Below, piece by piece: positions 49,858 through 58,731 of a stretch of DNA of 64,000 nt. Below the pieces are notes generated by a model, which was not told where the DNA came from, ran no database searches, and worked only from the letters and a program-made list of their open reading frames with translations. Source of the stretch: Hymenobacter siberiensis (GTDB lineage: Bacteria > Bacteroidota > Bacteroidia > Cytophagales > Hymenobacteraceae); assembly GCF_018967845.1 (NCBI RefSeq), contig NZ_JAHLZZ010000001.1:3534001-3598000 (forward strand), given 5' to 3'. How positions within the stretch are numbered: the first letter of the stretch is position 1; each line of letters begins with the position of its first letter. A program made the translations under genes and the position numbers.

Positions 49858-50866
49858 GAGCGGTTTCCTGTTCCGTGTACAGATTTTCACCTATTTTTCG
49901 GTATGAAAGCCTATTCGATTGATTTGCGGGAGCGCGTGGTGGCCGCCTGTGCCCTGCCAGGGGTCCGCATTTATCAGGTGGCGGCCCAATTTAGGGTATC
50001 CATCTCCTTTGTGGACAAACTCTTGTGCCGGCAGCGCACCACGGGTTCGGTGGCGGCCTTGCCGCCCAGCGGCGGTCCTGCGCCACGGCTGGACCCGGCG
50101 GGCCGGGCGCAGTTGCTCGTCTGCCTGGGCCAGCAGCCCGACGCGACGCTCGACGAGGTGCGAGCGGCTCTGGCGGCGGCCGGCGGGCCGGCCCTGAGTC
50201 GCACGGCCGTGTGGCGGGCCGTGGAAAGCATGCGCTGGGGCCGCAAAAAAAAAGCGTTCACGCCGCCGAACGCGATACGGAGCGGGTCGTAGCCTTGCGC
50301 CGCTCGTTCGTGGAGGCCGTGCAAGCGGAAGACTGGACGCGCTTCGTGTTCGTGGACGAGACCAGCACCAACCTGACCTATTGCCGCCGCTACGGCCGCG
50401 CCGCGCAGGGCCGGCGCGTGGACCAGGCCGTGCCCTTGCACGGCGGCCCCAACGTGACGCTCATCGCCGCGCTCACGCCCAACGGACTCGGGGCCCTGTT
50501 AAGCGTGAACGGCGCCGTCAACGGGGACGTGTTTACGGCCTACCTCGACCAGGTGCTGGGTCCCACACTGCGGCCGGGCGACGTGGTGGTGCTCGATAAC
50601 CTGTCCGTGCACAAGGTAGACGGGCTGGAGCAGGTGGTCCAAAAATACGGGGCGCGGCTGCTATATCTGCCCCCATATTCCCCCGATTTTAACCCGATTG
50701 AATTGGCTTTCAGCAAACTTAAAACCTGGTTGCGCAAGGCCCAGGCCCGCACCCGTGATGCGCTGGAAGAAGCCATTCGCACGGCGGCCGAATGGATAAG
50801 CGAGCACGATGCCAAAAACTGGTTTGACCATTGCGGCTATCATGTACACTGAATTGGAAACTGCTC
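49858..50866 (+). mobile_element. IS630-family insertion sequence (1009 bp), TA target duplication
   Basis: Terminal repeats GAGCGGTTTCC...CGTGTAC at the left and GTACACTG...GGAAACTGCTC at the right are matching inverted repeats with a few differences. TA flanks both sides (49856-49857 and 50867-50868), as expected for IS630/Tc1-mariner elements. The split host frame can be restored exactly. Confidence 0.9.
49903..50852 (+). CDS. IS630-family transposase, two frames joined at an A9 run
   Basis: The first frame (49903-50292) encodes the helix-turn-helix part (MKAYSIDLRERVVAACALPG). The second continues from about 50253 to 50852 with the DDE catalytic domain (FVFVDETSTNLTY, VVVLDNLSVHKV, YLPPYSPDFNPIELAFSKLK). 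The frames meet at CGC followed by nine A, where a -1 shift joins ...RWGRKKK to SVHAAERDTERV. Programmed frameshifting at A-runs is common in this family, so the element may be active; alternatively it is a simple indel. Confidence 0.85.
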
Positions 50867-51275
50867 TAGTCGACGTGTTAGCAAGCGGGCCTGATTACGT
50901 GGCGTTTTCAATATTCGACTTCGAAGGTGAAGTCAACCTCGCGGCGATGGAGGCTGTAGCTGAAATCAGCGGACATGATTTCGACGCCGCTGACGAGGAC
51001 CAGACGTTAGCAGGGCCGGTACTAATCATATATGAAAGCTAACTTTCTTAGTTTAGTAATGGGCTGGCTCGTGGGCTGGTAGAAAAAAAATCAAGTCTTT
51101 TAAAAGCGACTCGGGTCAGGCTACCTGGTTAAGCTTTATGGTATTGCCGTCTGCTGAGGGCTAACATCAGGGCATCGGTAGGGAGGCCGGCACGACCTTA
51201 ACCAGGGTCCGTAGATTGTACGCGATTACAAACCGACTAACTTTAGGTCGACAAAATCTTACAACGGGCCTACTA

Positions 51276-52412
51276 ATGGGAAAGAATAAATATACCGTCC
51301 TCAGCATGTTCAGCGGGTGCGGTGGGATGGATAAGGGCTTTATCGATGCCGGCTATGAGGTGCTATGGGCTAATGATTTAAATAAAGACGCCTGCGACAC
51401 GTATCGCAAAAACATAGGTCATATAGAAGAAGGTGACGTCTGTGATGTCGCGGTTCCGCTTATCAATGACTTGGACGTGCTGACCGCCGGCTTTCCGTGC
51501 CAGCCATTTTCCAACGCCGGTTCGAGGAAGGGCACGGATGATGACCGTGGAAATTTATACCACCAGTGCTTGCGGTTCATCAGAACGCTAAACCCGAAGG
51601 TCATTCTGTTCGAGAACGTCCGGGGCTTTCTTTCATTCAAGAACGGCGACGAACTATTGATTGAGACAGTATGCCGGGAGCTATCAGAACTCGGCTATGA
51701 AGTCCAATTCAAGCTAGTCAAGACCAGTGATTACGGAGTGCCGCAACACCGCATCCGTCTCATCATCGTCGGAACCTTGCAGAACGTGCGATTAGGCCAT
51801 TTCAGCTTCCCGCAGCTCGTCAAGGACGTAGACCTTACGCTCGGGGCAACCATATTGGATATTCCCGCTGACGCTCCAAACCAAAGTGAGCTGATGCAGC
51901 TGAACCCGCAGGCCGTTCTGCTCGGTACCTTCGTCCCTGAGGGTGGTTCATGGAAGAATATTCCTACCGAGCATCTGCCCGACCGTCTGAAGCTGATTCG
52001 AGACAATATGGAGAAGTACCGCTGGCCTAACTTCTACCGGCGGTTCCACCGCAACGAAGTCGCGGGTACAATCACCGCCGCGTTTAAACCGGAAAACGCC
52101 GGAGTGTGGCACCCGGTGGAATCACGCGTCTTCTCGGTGCGGGAAATCGCGCGGATTCAGACGTTCCCGGACGACTTCATTTTCTACGGCGCTAACGTAA
52201 AGTCGAGGTATGCGATGATAGGCAACGCGGTCCCGCCACGTCTGGCCCAAGTGTTGGGTGAAGAAATAAAAGTCGTGCTGCAGGGCAAGACGCGCAAGAA
52301 CCGTATCGTGCCGGTGAATTCGTCAAGCTTCGACATAGCTAAAAAGCCGGTGCGTCCTAGTGACCTGCCGATTTTCTATGACGGTCCCGCCGTGCTGGCT
52401 ACTTTAGCTTAA
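51276..52412 (+). CDS. DNA (cytosine-5-)-methyltransferase
   Basis: This 378-aa enzyme methylates cytosine at C5 in the recognition site of the restriction system encoded downstream. Motif I FSGCGGMDKGF, motif IV GFPCQPFSNAG (catalytic Cys), motif VI ENVRGF, motif VIII QHRIRLIIVG and motif X YAMIGNAVPP are all present. The ATG at 51276 is used; a longer frame from 51216 precedes motif I with non-conserved residues. It starts an operon with a 7-bp gap to the McrB-like gene. GC content is lower than in the host genes, suggesting transfer. Confidence 0.95.
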   Translation: MGKNKYTVLSMFSGCGGMDKGFIDAGYEVLWANDLNKDACDTYRKNIGHIEEGDVCDVAVPLINDLDVLTAGFPCQPFSNAGSRKGTDDDRGNLYHQCLRFIRTLNPKVILFENVRGFLSFKNGDELLIETVCRELSELGYEVQFKLVKTSDYGVPQHRIRLIIVGTLQNVRLGHFSFPQLVKDVDLTLGATILDIPADAPNQSELMQLNPQAVLLGTFVPEGGSWKNIPTEHLPDRLKLIRDNMEKYRWPNFYRRFHRNEVAGTITAAFKPENAGVWHPVESRVFSVREIARIQTFPDDFIFYGANVKSRYAMIGNAVPPRLAQVLGEEIKVVLQGKTRKNRIVPVNSSSFDIAKKPVRPSDLPIFYDGPAVLATLA

Positions 52413-52419
52413 AACCATT

Positions 52420-54279
52420 ATGGGTTACCAATTCACGAAGGCCGCTTTCATTGAGCAGTATAAGAAGTTAAGGTATCTTAGAGAGGATGGAAAGAAAGCT
52501 GGAGAATTAACCTCGATTCTCTGCACACTCCTTTCATTCGATATGACTGAGCGGTCACTGGGTAAACCAGGATTGGATTTGAGAAATAAAGGCCCTGAGA
52601 GGAAAAAGTTAGGAGAAGTCTTCGGCGGGCTGATGACTTTCGACACCTCCAAAACTCCTAGACGTTACTTGCTCGCGCGCGAGCTAGGCTGGCTTACTTG
52701 GTCAGATAAGGACGCGAAAGGCGTTTTAAGCAGCAATTTTTTGACTGGAAAGGTGAAGGCCGCGAGCACAGCCGCACAACCAATGTCATATCCTGGGGGG
52801 CAGCGTGGCACCGCTGTTCTTGAAGTGGGCAAAGGCGCCGATAAGACGGAAGCGTCAAAAGTCGACGATTGGAGTACGGGACTGTTATCACTAGCAGAGA
52901 ACCGCAACTTAGATGAGTATGATGTAGACAATCCCGACTTGGGGCCTCTCATCGTATTCATCTTAAGAGACGTAGTATTCGCTGAGGAGGTGATAAGCGA
53001 TACGGAAGATGTTATCACCGCCGCACTAAAAGCAGTACTTACGGATGAGGTCGCCGAGTTCCTTATTGAGAGGACGGACTTTAATAAATGGGCCGGCTGG
53101 TTTTCTGAAGAAAGTCTGTTTGATGCCTTCCCCTATGAAACACTTTTAAAAGAACTATCTGAAGGAGAGGACGAGGACGAAGGTGGGAATGAGCCGAAAG
53201 CCCACGCGACCGATTTCCCCAGAAACAGAATCATCTACGGCGCGCCTGGTACCGGAAAGAGCAATAAGCTGAAGACGGAGGCGCTCGGGTTTGAGGAAAC
53301 GCGGGTCATGTTTCATCCAGATTATACCTATAGCCAGTTCGTTGGCGGCTATCGACCGGCTACTCTTTATCGGACGTTGGCTGAAGGTGTTAAGATATTC
53401 GATGTCTCTAAAAGGGATAAGGTCGTGCCGCAGTTGGAGCCAGTAATCGACTACGCGCTGGCATCAGGGCCGTTTCTGGACGTGCTCGTTAAAGCGTTGA
53501 ACGATAAGACGAAGAATTACCTGCTAATTATTGAGGAAATCAATAGAGCGAACGTGGCCGCAGTCTTCGGGGACGTGTTCCAACTACTGGACCGAGACGA
53601 CAGCGGAGTAAGCGAGTATGACGTGACCCCGAACCATGAAATCGGCGCCTTCCTAAAGGCGACAATAGAGGGATTCTCGGGGAAAATGCGCCTACCAGCT
53701 AACATGTACATCTGGGCTACGATGAACAGCGCGGACCAAGGCGTGTTTCCGATGGATTCCGCTTTCAAACGCCGTTGGTCATTTGAATACCTGCCGCTGA
53801 ACCAACCGAAGCAGGACTTCCTTTTGCGTAAACTGAAGGTGACGTTCCTTGGTCAGAAATACTATTGGGTGCCATTTAGGAAAGCCCTCAATGATTTTCT
53901 GACGGATAGGGCTAAAGTCTCCGAGGACAAATTGTTGGGAGCTTTCTACATGAAGAAGAGCGAACTAGGCGACCCAGACGCCATTAAGAATAAGCTGTTG
54001 CTTTACCTTCGTGAGGACGTGCTACGCCACAACCATACAGCTCTTTTTGAACGACCAACATTCTCTCAAATAGCTGAGGCGTATGATAAAGGAGGCGCTG
54101 GGCTCTTTAAGATGGATTTTATAAAAAGCCTTATCGAACTTAACGATAAGTATGCCCTTAGCGGAGCCCCCACCGCACCTGAGGGCGCCCCCGGCGATGA
54201 AGGCATGGCGGAGGATGAGGAAACGAGCGAGGAAGGGGAAATGATGGAGGATGAAGACGGGAGCCAAGATGAAGGCTAA
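52420..54279 (+). CDS. McrB-like AAA+ GTPase of a LlaJI/BsuMI-type restriction system
   Basis: This 619-aa protein is the NTPase subunit of the restriction complex. An N-terminal variable part (about 1-260) is likely the DNA-recognition region. The AAA+ core has Walker A GAPGTGKSNKL (about residue 274), Walker B LLIIEEINRAN and the McrB-type MNSADQGVFPMDSAFKRRW. The acidic C-terminus (EDEETSEEGEMMEDEDG) is unusual. It is 7 bp after the methyltransferase and 35 bp before the nuclease, so it is translocase to that nuclease. Confidence 0.88.
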   Translation: MGYQFTKAAFIEQYKKLRYLREDGKKAGELTSILCTLLSFDMTERSLGKPGLDLRNKGPERKKLGEVFGGLMTFDTSKTPRRYLLARELGWLTWSDKDAKGVLSSNFLTGKVKAASTAAQPMSYPGGQRGTAVLEVGKGADKTEASKVDDWSTGLLSLAENRNLDEYDVDNPDLGPLIVFILRDVVFAEEVISDTEDVITAALKAVLTDEVAEFLIERTDFNKWAGWFSEESLFDAFPYETLLKELSEGEDEDEGGNEPKAHATDFPRNRIIYGAPGTGKSNKLKTEALGFEETRVMFHPDYTYSQFVGGYRPATLYRTLAEGVKIFDVSKRDKVVPQLEPVIDYALASGPFLDVLVKALNDKTKNYLLIIEEINRANVAAVFGDVFQLLDRDDSGVSEYDVTPNHEIGAFLKATIEGFSGKMRLPANMYIWATMNSADQGVFPMDSAFKRRWSFEYLPLNQPKQDFLLRKLKVTFLGQKYYWVPFRKALNDFLTDRAKVSEDKLLGAFYMKKSELGDPDAIKNKLLLYLREDVLRHNHTALFERPTFSQIAEAYDKGGAGLFKMDFIKSLIELNDKYALSGAPTAPEGAPGDEGMAEDEETSEEGEMMEDEDGSQDEG

Positions 54280-54314
54280 TTCTCATTAACGCTCTATAGT
54301 CTTCCATAAGGCCG

Positions 54315-55652
54315 ATGAAACGCAACATTTCATACTATGTTGAAGGGCGCCGTTATCCGGTGGCGGAGCTTATCGAAGCACTACCATTCGCTTCGTTAAC
54401 GTTTCTTAAAGATAATCGACTACTAGTAAGGCCTAAGAAGAACGGCGCATCGCTGCTCAAGTTCGATTTCGTCGGTTTCCTGTCATTCGGAAGACTCCTG
54501 ATTTGCGTACTGCCGAAATTTCACCGGTCATCTGGTCCTCCCGTCAACGCCGATGAAGTAGCTCGTCTACTACTACAGACGATGGAAAAGCATGGTCCAG
54601 TGACGGAAAGAGGTGTCCCATCGGATGAGCCTGGCTTCACTGCCGACCGGTCACCGCTGTTCGATGAGCTCACGGTGGGCCGCGACTTGATTACGGACTA
54701 TCTCGCGAACGGTCTGCTCAATCATGAATTAAGATTTAACGAACTGAACGGCCCCGGTCGGATAGATTGGGAGACCACCGTTCAACGTGAGTACGCGCTC
54801 GTATCCACCAGCGGAGCGTTCTATCCGGTGACTCATACGGCGGCGCGGCGTAGCATCGACTCGCTTAAGCTGACGGAAATACATAAGGCCGTACTGAACG
54901 TCTGCGTCGAACGCTACGGGTGGGCATCCGACTACGAAATCACCGCTGACTTTGAGTCGACGGTTGAGTTGGGGACCTATGACGATGAGCTTTTGCAGAC
55001 GCTGCGCCAAGAGTTGAATCAGACCTACGTGGATAGCAGACTGCGGACCATACGTAATCTAATCAGCTTCATCGAACAAGTTAACGCGGACGAATCACGA
55101 CCTAACGTGTTCGGGACACGGTTTTTCCATGTGGTGTGGGAGAGAGTATGCGCCGCGCTGCTTCCTGCCGGTGGAGCTTGGAAGCGTGAACTGTTAAAGC
55201 CTCTCTGGCATGACTACGCTGCTCATACGTACACGGATAAGGCTACTAGGCTGATACCCGATTCCATCTACCGTTGTCAGAGCGAGCCGGCCATCATCAT
55301 CATCGACGCGAAATACTATAACGTCAAGGCTCAGGCGGCGCCCAAGCTGCGATATAAAGGCGCGCCGGGTATCGGGGACGTGCTGAAGCAGTTCATCTAT
55401 GAGGACGCCGTGGCCAAAGCGATGGAGGGAGAGGAGATTGAAATCCGCAACTGCTTCTTGTTTCCTACAGATAAAGAAAGCGGTGGTTTTCCGCTGACAC
55501 ATCTGGGTTTCATCAGCTACGACCTGCAAGCGTTCAAAGACAAGCGCATAATGATGGCGACCGTGTCGGCGAACAAGGCGTTCGCTAATTATGTGAACGG
55601 CGGCAGTCTGCGAGACGCTGAAATAGCGGCTTTCTTCCTGAATCCGGTTTAG
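54315..55652 (+). CDS. LlaJI-family restriction endonuclease (McrC-like)
   Basis: This 445-aa protein is the nuclease subunit acting with the McrB-like GTPase. The PD-(D/E)XK core is ATRLIPDSIYRC followed by AIIIIDAKYYNV, with downstream GDVLKQFIYEDAVAKAM fitting the family's conserved helix. The N-terminal part (SYYVEGRRYPVAELIEALPF) resembles LlaJI-type proteins. Together with the upstream genes it forms a complete methyl-protected, GTP-driven restriction system. It converges on vsr with an 8-bp gap. Confidence 0.85.
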   Translation: MKRNISYYVEGRRYPVAELIEALPFASLTFLKDNRLLVRPKKNGASLLKFDFVGFLSFGRLLICVLPKFHRSSGPPVNADEVARLLLQTMEKHGPVTERGVPSDEPGFTADRSPLFDELTVGRDLITDYLANGLLNHELRFNELNGPGRIDWETTVQREYALVSTSGAFYPVTHTAARRSIDSLKLTEIHKAVLNVCVERYGWASDYEITADFESTVELGTYDDELLQTLRQELNQTYVDSRLRTIRNLISFIEQVNADESRPNVFGTRFFHVVWERVCAALLPAGGAWKRELLKPLWHDYAAHTYTDKATRLIPDSIYRCQSEPAIIIIDAKYYNVKAQAAPKLRYKGAPGIGDVLKQFIYEDAVAKAMEGEEIEIRNCFLFPTDKESGGFPLTHLGFISYDLQAFKDKRIMMATVSANKAFANYVNGGSLRDAEIAAFFLNPV

Positions 55653-55660
55653 CGGCTCCG

Positions 55661-56095
55661 TCAGGATTTAGGTAAGGACAGCAGCGCATCACGCAGGTCC
55701 GTAAGGGTCGCTTCGCGGACCTGCTTTTTTAGATAGCATTCCCATATGACGAACACGTGCCAACCGAGCTCCTGTAATTCGGCCTGCTGCCTAGCGTCAC
55801 GGCTAACGTTGCGGTCGAATTTGGCCTGCCAGAACTGTACGTTTGACTTCGGTTTGAGCGGCTTCACTAGGCATTCCGCGCCGTGAGCGTGCCAGAAGCA
55901 CCCTTGAATGAAGACCACCGCTTTACGGCTGGGGAATACTATGTCAGGACTTCCAGGCAGGTCTTTGCCATGCAAACGGAATCGTAGGCCCTGAGCGTGG
56001 AGGTATTTTCTTACCAGCATTTCAGGCTTCGTATTCTTGCCCTTCACTTGGGACATGTTGTAGCTCCGGGCGGGTGTAGTCGTGACGTCTAGCAT
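55661..56095 (-). CDS. vsr: Very short patch repair endonuclease Vsr
   Basis: This 144-aa protein nicks 5' of T in T:G mismatches produced by deamination of 5-methylcytosine, limiting mutations caused by the adjacent methyltransferase. Family motifs are RSYNMSQVKGKNTKPEMLVR, DLPGSPDIVFPSRKAVVFIQG, CFWHAHGAEC (zinc/structural Cys-His set) and the final ELGWHVFVIWEC. Length is standard. It is convergent with the endonuclease gene, a typical companion of m5C systems. Confidence 0.95.
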   Translation of the reverse strand: MLDVTTTPARSYNMSQVKGKNTKPEMLVRKYLHAQGLRFRLHGKDLPGSPDIVFPSRKAVVFIQGCFWHAHGAECLVKPLKPKSNVQFWQAKFDRNVSRDARQQAELQELGWHVFVIWECYLKKQVREATLTDLRDALLSLPKS

Positions 56096-56159
56096 ATCAA
56101 GAAATACGTCCGCTCATCTCCCTTCGTTCCGGGAGCTGGGTATTTCCTCGCTAGGGTAT

Positions 56160-56552
56160 CATAGAGGGTCAGTTGGGCGACCTGCTAACCCGCCGAGGCT
56201 GACGGTCTGGTCGGGGGTGATGAGGCCGCGGCGGGCTTTGGCGTTGGTGATACTGAGTTTTTCGCGTAGGGCGGCGGCGTTGGGGTGGTCGGACTGTTTG
56301 GTGAGGGGGCAGCCGAAGGTGCGGGTGCAGGCGATACTTTGGCGGCTCAGGGTGCCGTCTTCGCTGTGGGCTATTTGGTGGCAGGGGAAACCTTGCAGCT
56401 CGCGCACCAGCCTTGCTCCCACTACGCCGCCGAGGTGCTTGCGGGCGTAAGCATTCGGAGCAGCTGGCTAGGTCGGCAGCGGTGATGCCCTGGGCGTAGA
56501 GCTTGGTAGCGTACTGGTGGCCGATGCCCCACACGTCTTCAACAGGAACACT
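56160..56552 (-). pseudogene. umuC: Decayed umuC fragment
   Basis: The minus strand encodes pieces of a second UmuC. SSVPVEDVWGIGHQYATKLY corresponds to the thumb region of the intact copy at 24250 (VPVGDVWGVGRQYAQKL), and after a frame change GARLVRELQGFPCHQIAHSE and GTLSRQSIACTRTFGCPL match its continuation. The 5' half and the C-terminus are absent, and the frame is broken near 56430-56460. It is a remnant of another SOS-polymerase operon. Confidence 0.8.
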
Positions 56553-56738
56553 GCTAAGGCTCTGGCGCTAGGCGAAGCGGCCGAGCTGCGGGCGCATGGA
56601 CAGCGCGACTCGATGAGAGACTACATCTCGCGGGACCGAGTACGGTACACGTTCGTGACGTTATCGGCGTAGGCGTTCGAAGCAGCGGCGTGGTGCTATG
56701 AGCAACTGAAAGGGAAGCAGCAGCGCAAGCGGGCGTGA
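56553..56738 (+). pseudogene. Decayed gene fragment of unknown type
   Basis: A 62-codon frame reads like protein (ALALGEAAELRAHGQRDS, then DRVRYTFVTLSA) but has an internal TAG after TLSA and no proper start. It continues as AFEAAAWCYEQLKGKQQRKRA to a TGA. It abuts the umuC remnant directly, so the two mark a deletion or insertion scar. The sequence 56739-56818 holds nothing I can support. Confidence 0.35.
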
Positions 56739-56818
56739 GCAAAGAGCTATTAATCCACTTCAGAAAGAGGCTATTTACAAGTGGCCTAGAGCACCTTGCA
56801 GTATTTACACATGCGCGA

Positions 56819-58708
56819 CTACTCCATCCGGGTCTGGAAGAACCGGCCTGTTTCTTCATCTTGGAAATAAACGTAGCATCCCTGGGTCCCACGGGTCATT
56901 AACACCTTGTATGTGTTGCGCAAGAACTCCAATTGCTCCTGGGGCCGCACACGGTAGTTATTAATGGCAGTATCGGAAGAAGCGCTTCCTTGCGCTACCC
57001 ACCCTCCCTGTTGCTGACGGTAGACCAAATCGGTGCCGACGATGACACCGACGTAGTCGAATTCAAACCCCTGAGCAGTGTATATACAGCCCACTTGGTT
57101 AATGCCGCCAGGAGCGGTAGCCCACAGCGAAGTCTTAGGAATGCCAGGGGCGAGGCGGCCAGCGTTGTCCTTCGCATTCCACGGACGGTGGTAGCTGAAC
57201 TCGTCGGTTTCAATAGTGATGTTCTCGACTAATTGGCCATCGGGCAATGGGTCGGACCAGGGCCAGCAGAAGCCGGCCACCATGCGGGCGGTGTGGCCTT
57301 CCTGACGGCGCTGTTCAAGTATTTCCTCAATCTGAACGGGGGACGAGATTATCTGAAAATCGTAGCCCTGACTGGTGCCCCAAAGCACGTTGGCAGTGCG
57401 CTGGATGCCCAAGGTGTTGTTTAGCCAATTGATGAAGCCGCTGGAGCCGGCGCACCGAAACTGAGCCTCGAGTTTGAACTCCGCTATTATGACACCCTGC
57501 TGCTCGGCCGCCTGCTTGAGTGAGCTGTAGGAGCCAATCTCACCGGGGCGCACTCGCTGATAGTCGTCGATGAAGAATACTGATACCCAGGCCACCTGAA
57601 GCAGCTCCTCCACTTGGGGCAGTTCGCTGCGCTGTTCGGGGCGGGTGAAGCGGGAGTTGCTGGAGCTGCGGATACGGTGGGCCTCGTCGCAGATGACGAC
57701 GTCGAGGGAATTAGGAATGGCCTGACCGTAGGCGTTGAAGTAGGTGAAGAAGCCGTTGCTGCGGGAACTGAACTGACTACGCAGGTTCTCGGTAAAGGCC
57801 TTGGAGCCGGTAGCGTAGTGGGCCTTTACATCGCGGCGCAACAAGTCGTTAAGCAAGTGCAGCGCTATAACTGACTTACCAGTCCCGGGACCACCCTGAA
57901 TAAGTATCGCCGTTTTTACCTGGTTCTCTTGAGCATCGAGCACCGCAGTGCGGACACGGTCGTATACGAGCAACTGGTCATCGAGCAGCACATAAGTGCT
58001 TTTCTTGCGCATGATGTTGTCGACGTGCTCGAGCAGCTTTTTGCTGGGGCGGTAGCGGCCAGCGTCAATTCGCTGAAGAATGGACTGGCCGTTGCCACCA
58101 GCCAAACGCTGCTGCAGGTACGTCCCTAATTCCTCTTCCTGTTGTGCCCCATAGATTGGATACTGCTGCAGTAGGTTAGCAAACTTCGGCTCCAGTATAG
58201 CATCAGCTGGTTTAAACATGTAGTTATGCAGAAAGGCACAGGCGTGGAGACCTATGGCAGCATCTGTGCCGTTGAAAGCAGTGTGGACGTCAGTCAGGTA
58301 CTGGCTGTACTGGCCCACCTGGGCAGATGGGTGTAGTACGTCGCTCAGCTGGCCACCTAGCCAAGTGACTACTTCGTTAGTCCCAGCTGAGGGTTGGCTT
58401 TCGGACCACTGCTTTAGCTCGATGATGACAGCTTGGCTTTGCTGCTGTGCATCGTGGCCGCAAATGAGACAATCGAGCCGCTTGGAAGTCAAGGGTAACT
58501 GATACTCGAGCAATACACCATGGTCGAGTAGCTGGGCCTGCTCAAAGACCCGACTGACGCACTTCAACGAGTTATGCCAAGATGTAACTTCGTTGGGCTG
58601 GGGCTCGGTGCGGTAGTAGTCAAAGAAGGCCGTTTTGAGCTGGCCTACAATGGCATTGTGGGCAGTGGCCGTGATGAAGTCGGTAGAAGAGCCGGCGTAG
58701 AGTCTCGT
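56819..58708 (-). CDS. PD-(D/E)XK-DUF2075 ATPase (paralogue 2), unusual start
   Basis: This 629-aa protein has an N-terminal nuclease-like motif (SKRLDCLICGHD... AVIIELKQWSES, the D...ExK pattern) and a DUF2075 P-loop NTPase related to Schlafen group 3 and superfamily 1 helicases: Walker A IQGGPGTGKSVIAL, Walker B VVICDEAHRIRSS, sensor VFFIDDYQRV, and later GCIYTAQGFEFDYVG and KVLMTRGTQGCYVYF. Family-like sequence extends upstream of the first standard start (TTG at 58567) to RLYAGSSTDFITATAHNAIV. There the expected ATG reads ACG (58706-58708). It is about 50% similar by eye to the next gene and is last in the operon. Confidence 0.85.
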   Translation of the reverse strand, partial: TRLYAGSSTDFITATAHNAIVGQLKTAFFDYYRTEPQPNEVTSWHNSLKCVSRVFEQAQLLDHGVLLEYQLPLTSKRLDCLICGHDAQQQSQAVIIELKQWSESQPSAGTNEVVTWLGGQLSDVLHPSAQVGQYSQYLTDVHTAFNGTDAAIGLHACAFLHNYMFKPADAILEPKFANLLQQYPIYGAQQEEELGTYLQQRLAGGNGQSILQRIDAGRYRPSKKLLEHVDNIMRKKSTYVLLDDQLLVYDRVRTAVLDAQENQVKTAILIQGGPGTGKSVIALHLLNDLLRRDVKAHYATGSKAFTENLRSQFSSRSNGFFTYFNAYGQAIPNSLDVVICDEAHRIRSSSNSRFTRPEQRSELPQVEELLQVAWVSVFFIDDYQRVRPGEIGSYSSLKQAAEQQGVIIAEFKLEAQFRCAGSSGFINWLNNTLGIQRTANVLWGTSQGYDFQIISSPVQIEEILEQRRQEGHTARMVAGFCWPWSDPLPDGQLVENITIETDEFSYHRPWNAKDNAGRLAPGIPKTSLWATAPGGINQVGCIYTAQGFEFDYVGVIVGTDLVYRQQQGGWVAQGSASSDTAINNYRVRPQEQLEFLRNTYKVLMTRGTQGCYVYFQDEETGRFFQTRME

Positions 58709-58731
58709 GGATGGACCTGGCGTGGAGGAGC

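Larger units (their letters stand above)
49720..51042 (+). pseudogene. Small gene split by an IS630 element
   Basis: Deleting the IS (49858-50866) and one TA restores a 103-aa frame: MRAKLFLPSQLERSVQ... (49720-49857) joins VDVLASGPDYVAFSIF... (50869-51042), ending LAGPVLIIYES. The restored protein looks like a small acidic alpha/beta protein of unknown function. In the present sequence the 5' part is fused to IS sequence and the 3' part has no native start. Confidence 0.85.

Noticed and set aside
50809..51042. 77-aa frame on the plus strand after the IS630 transposase
   Set aside because: Its first 20 residues come from the IS and the rest is the 3' half of the interrupted 103-aa gene, so it is a chimera.
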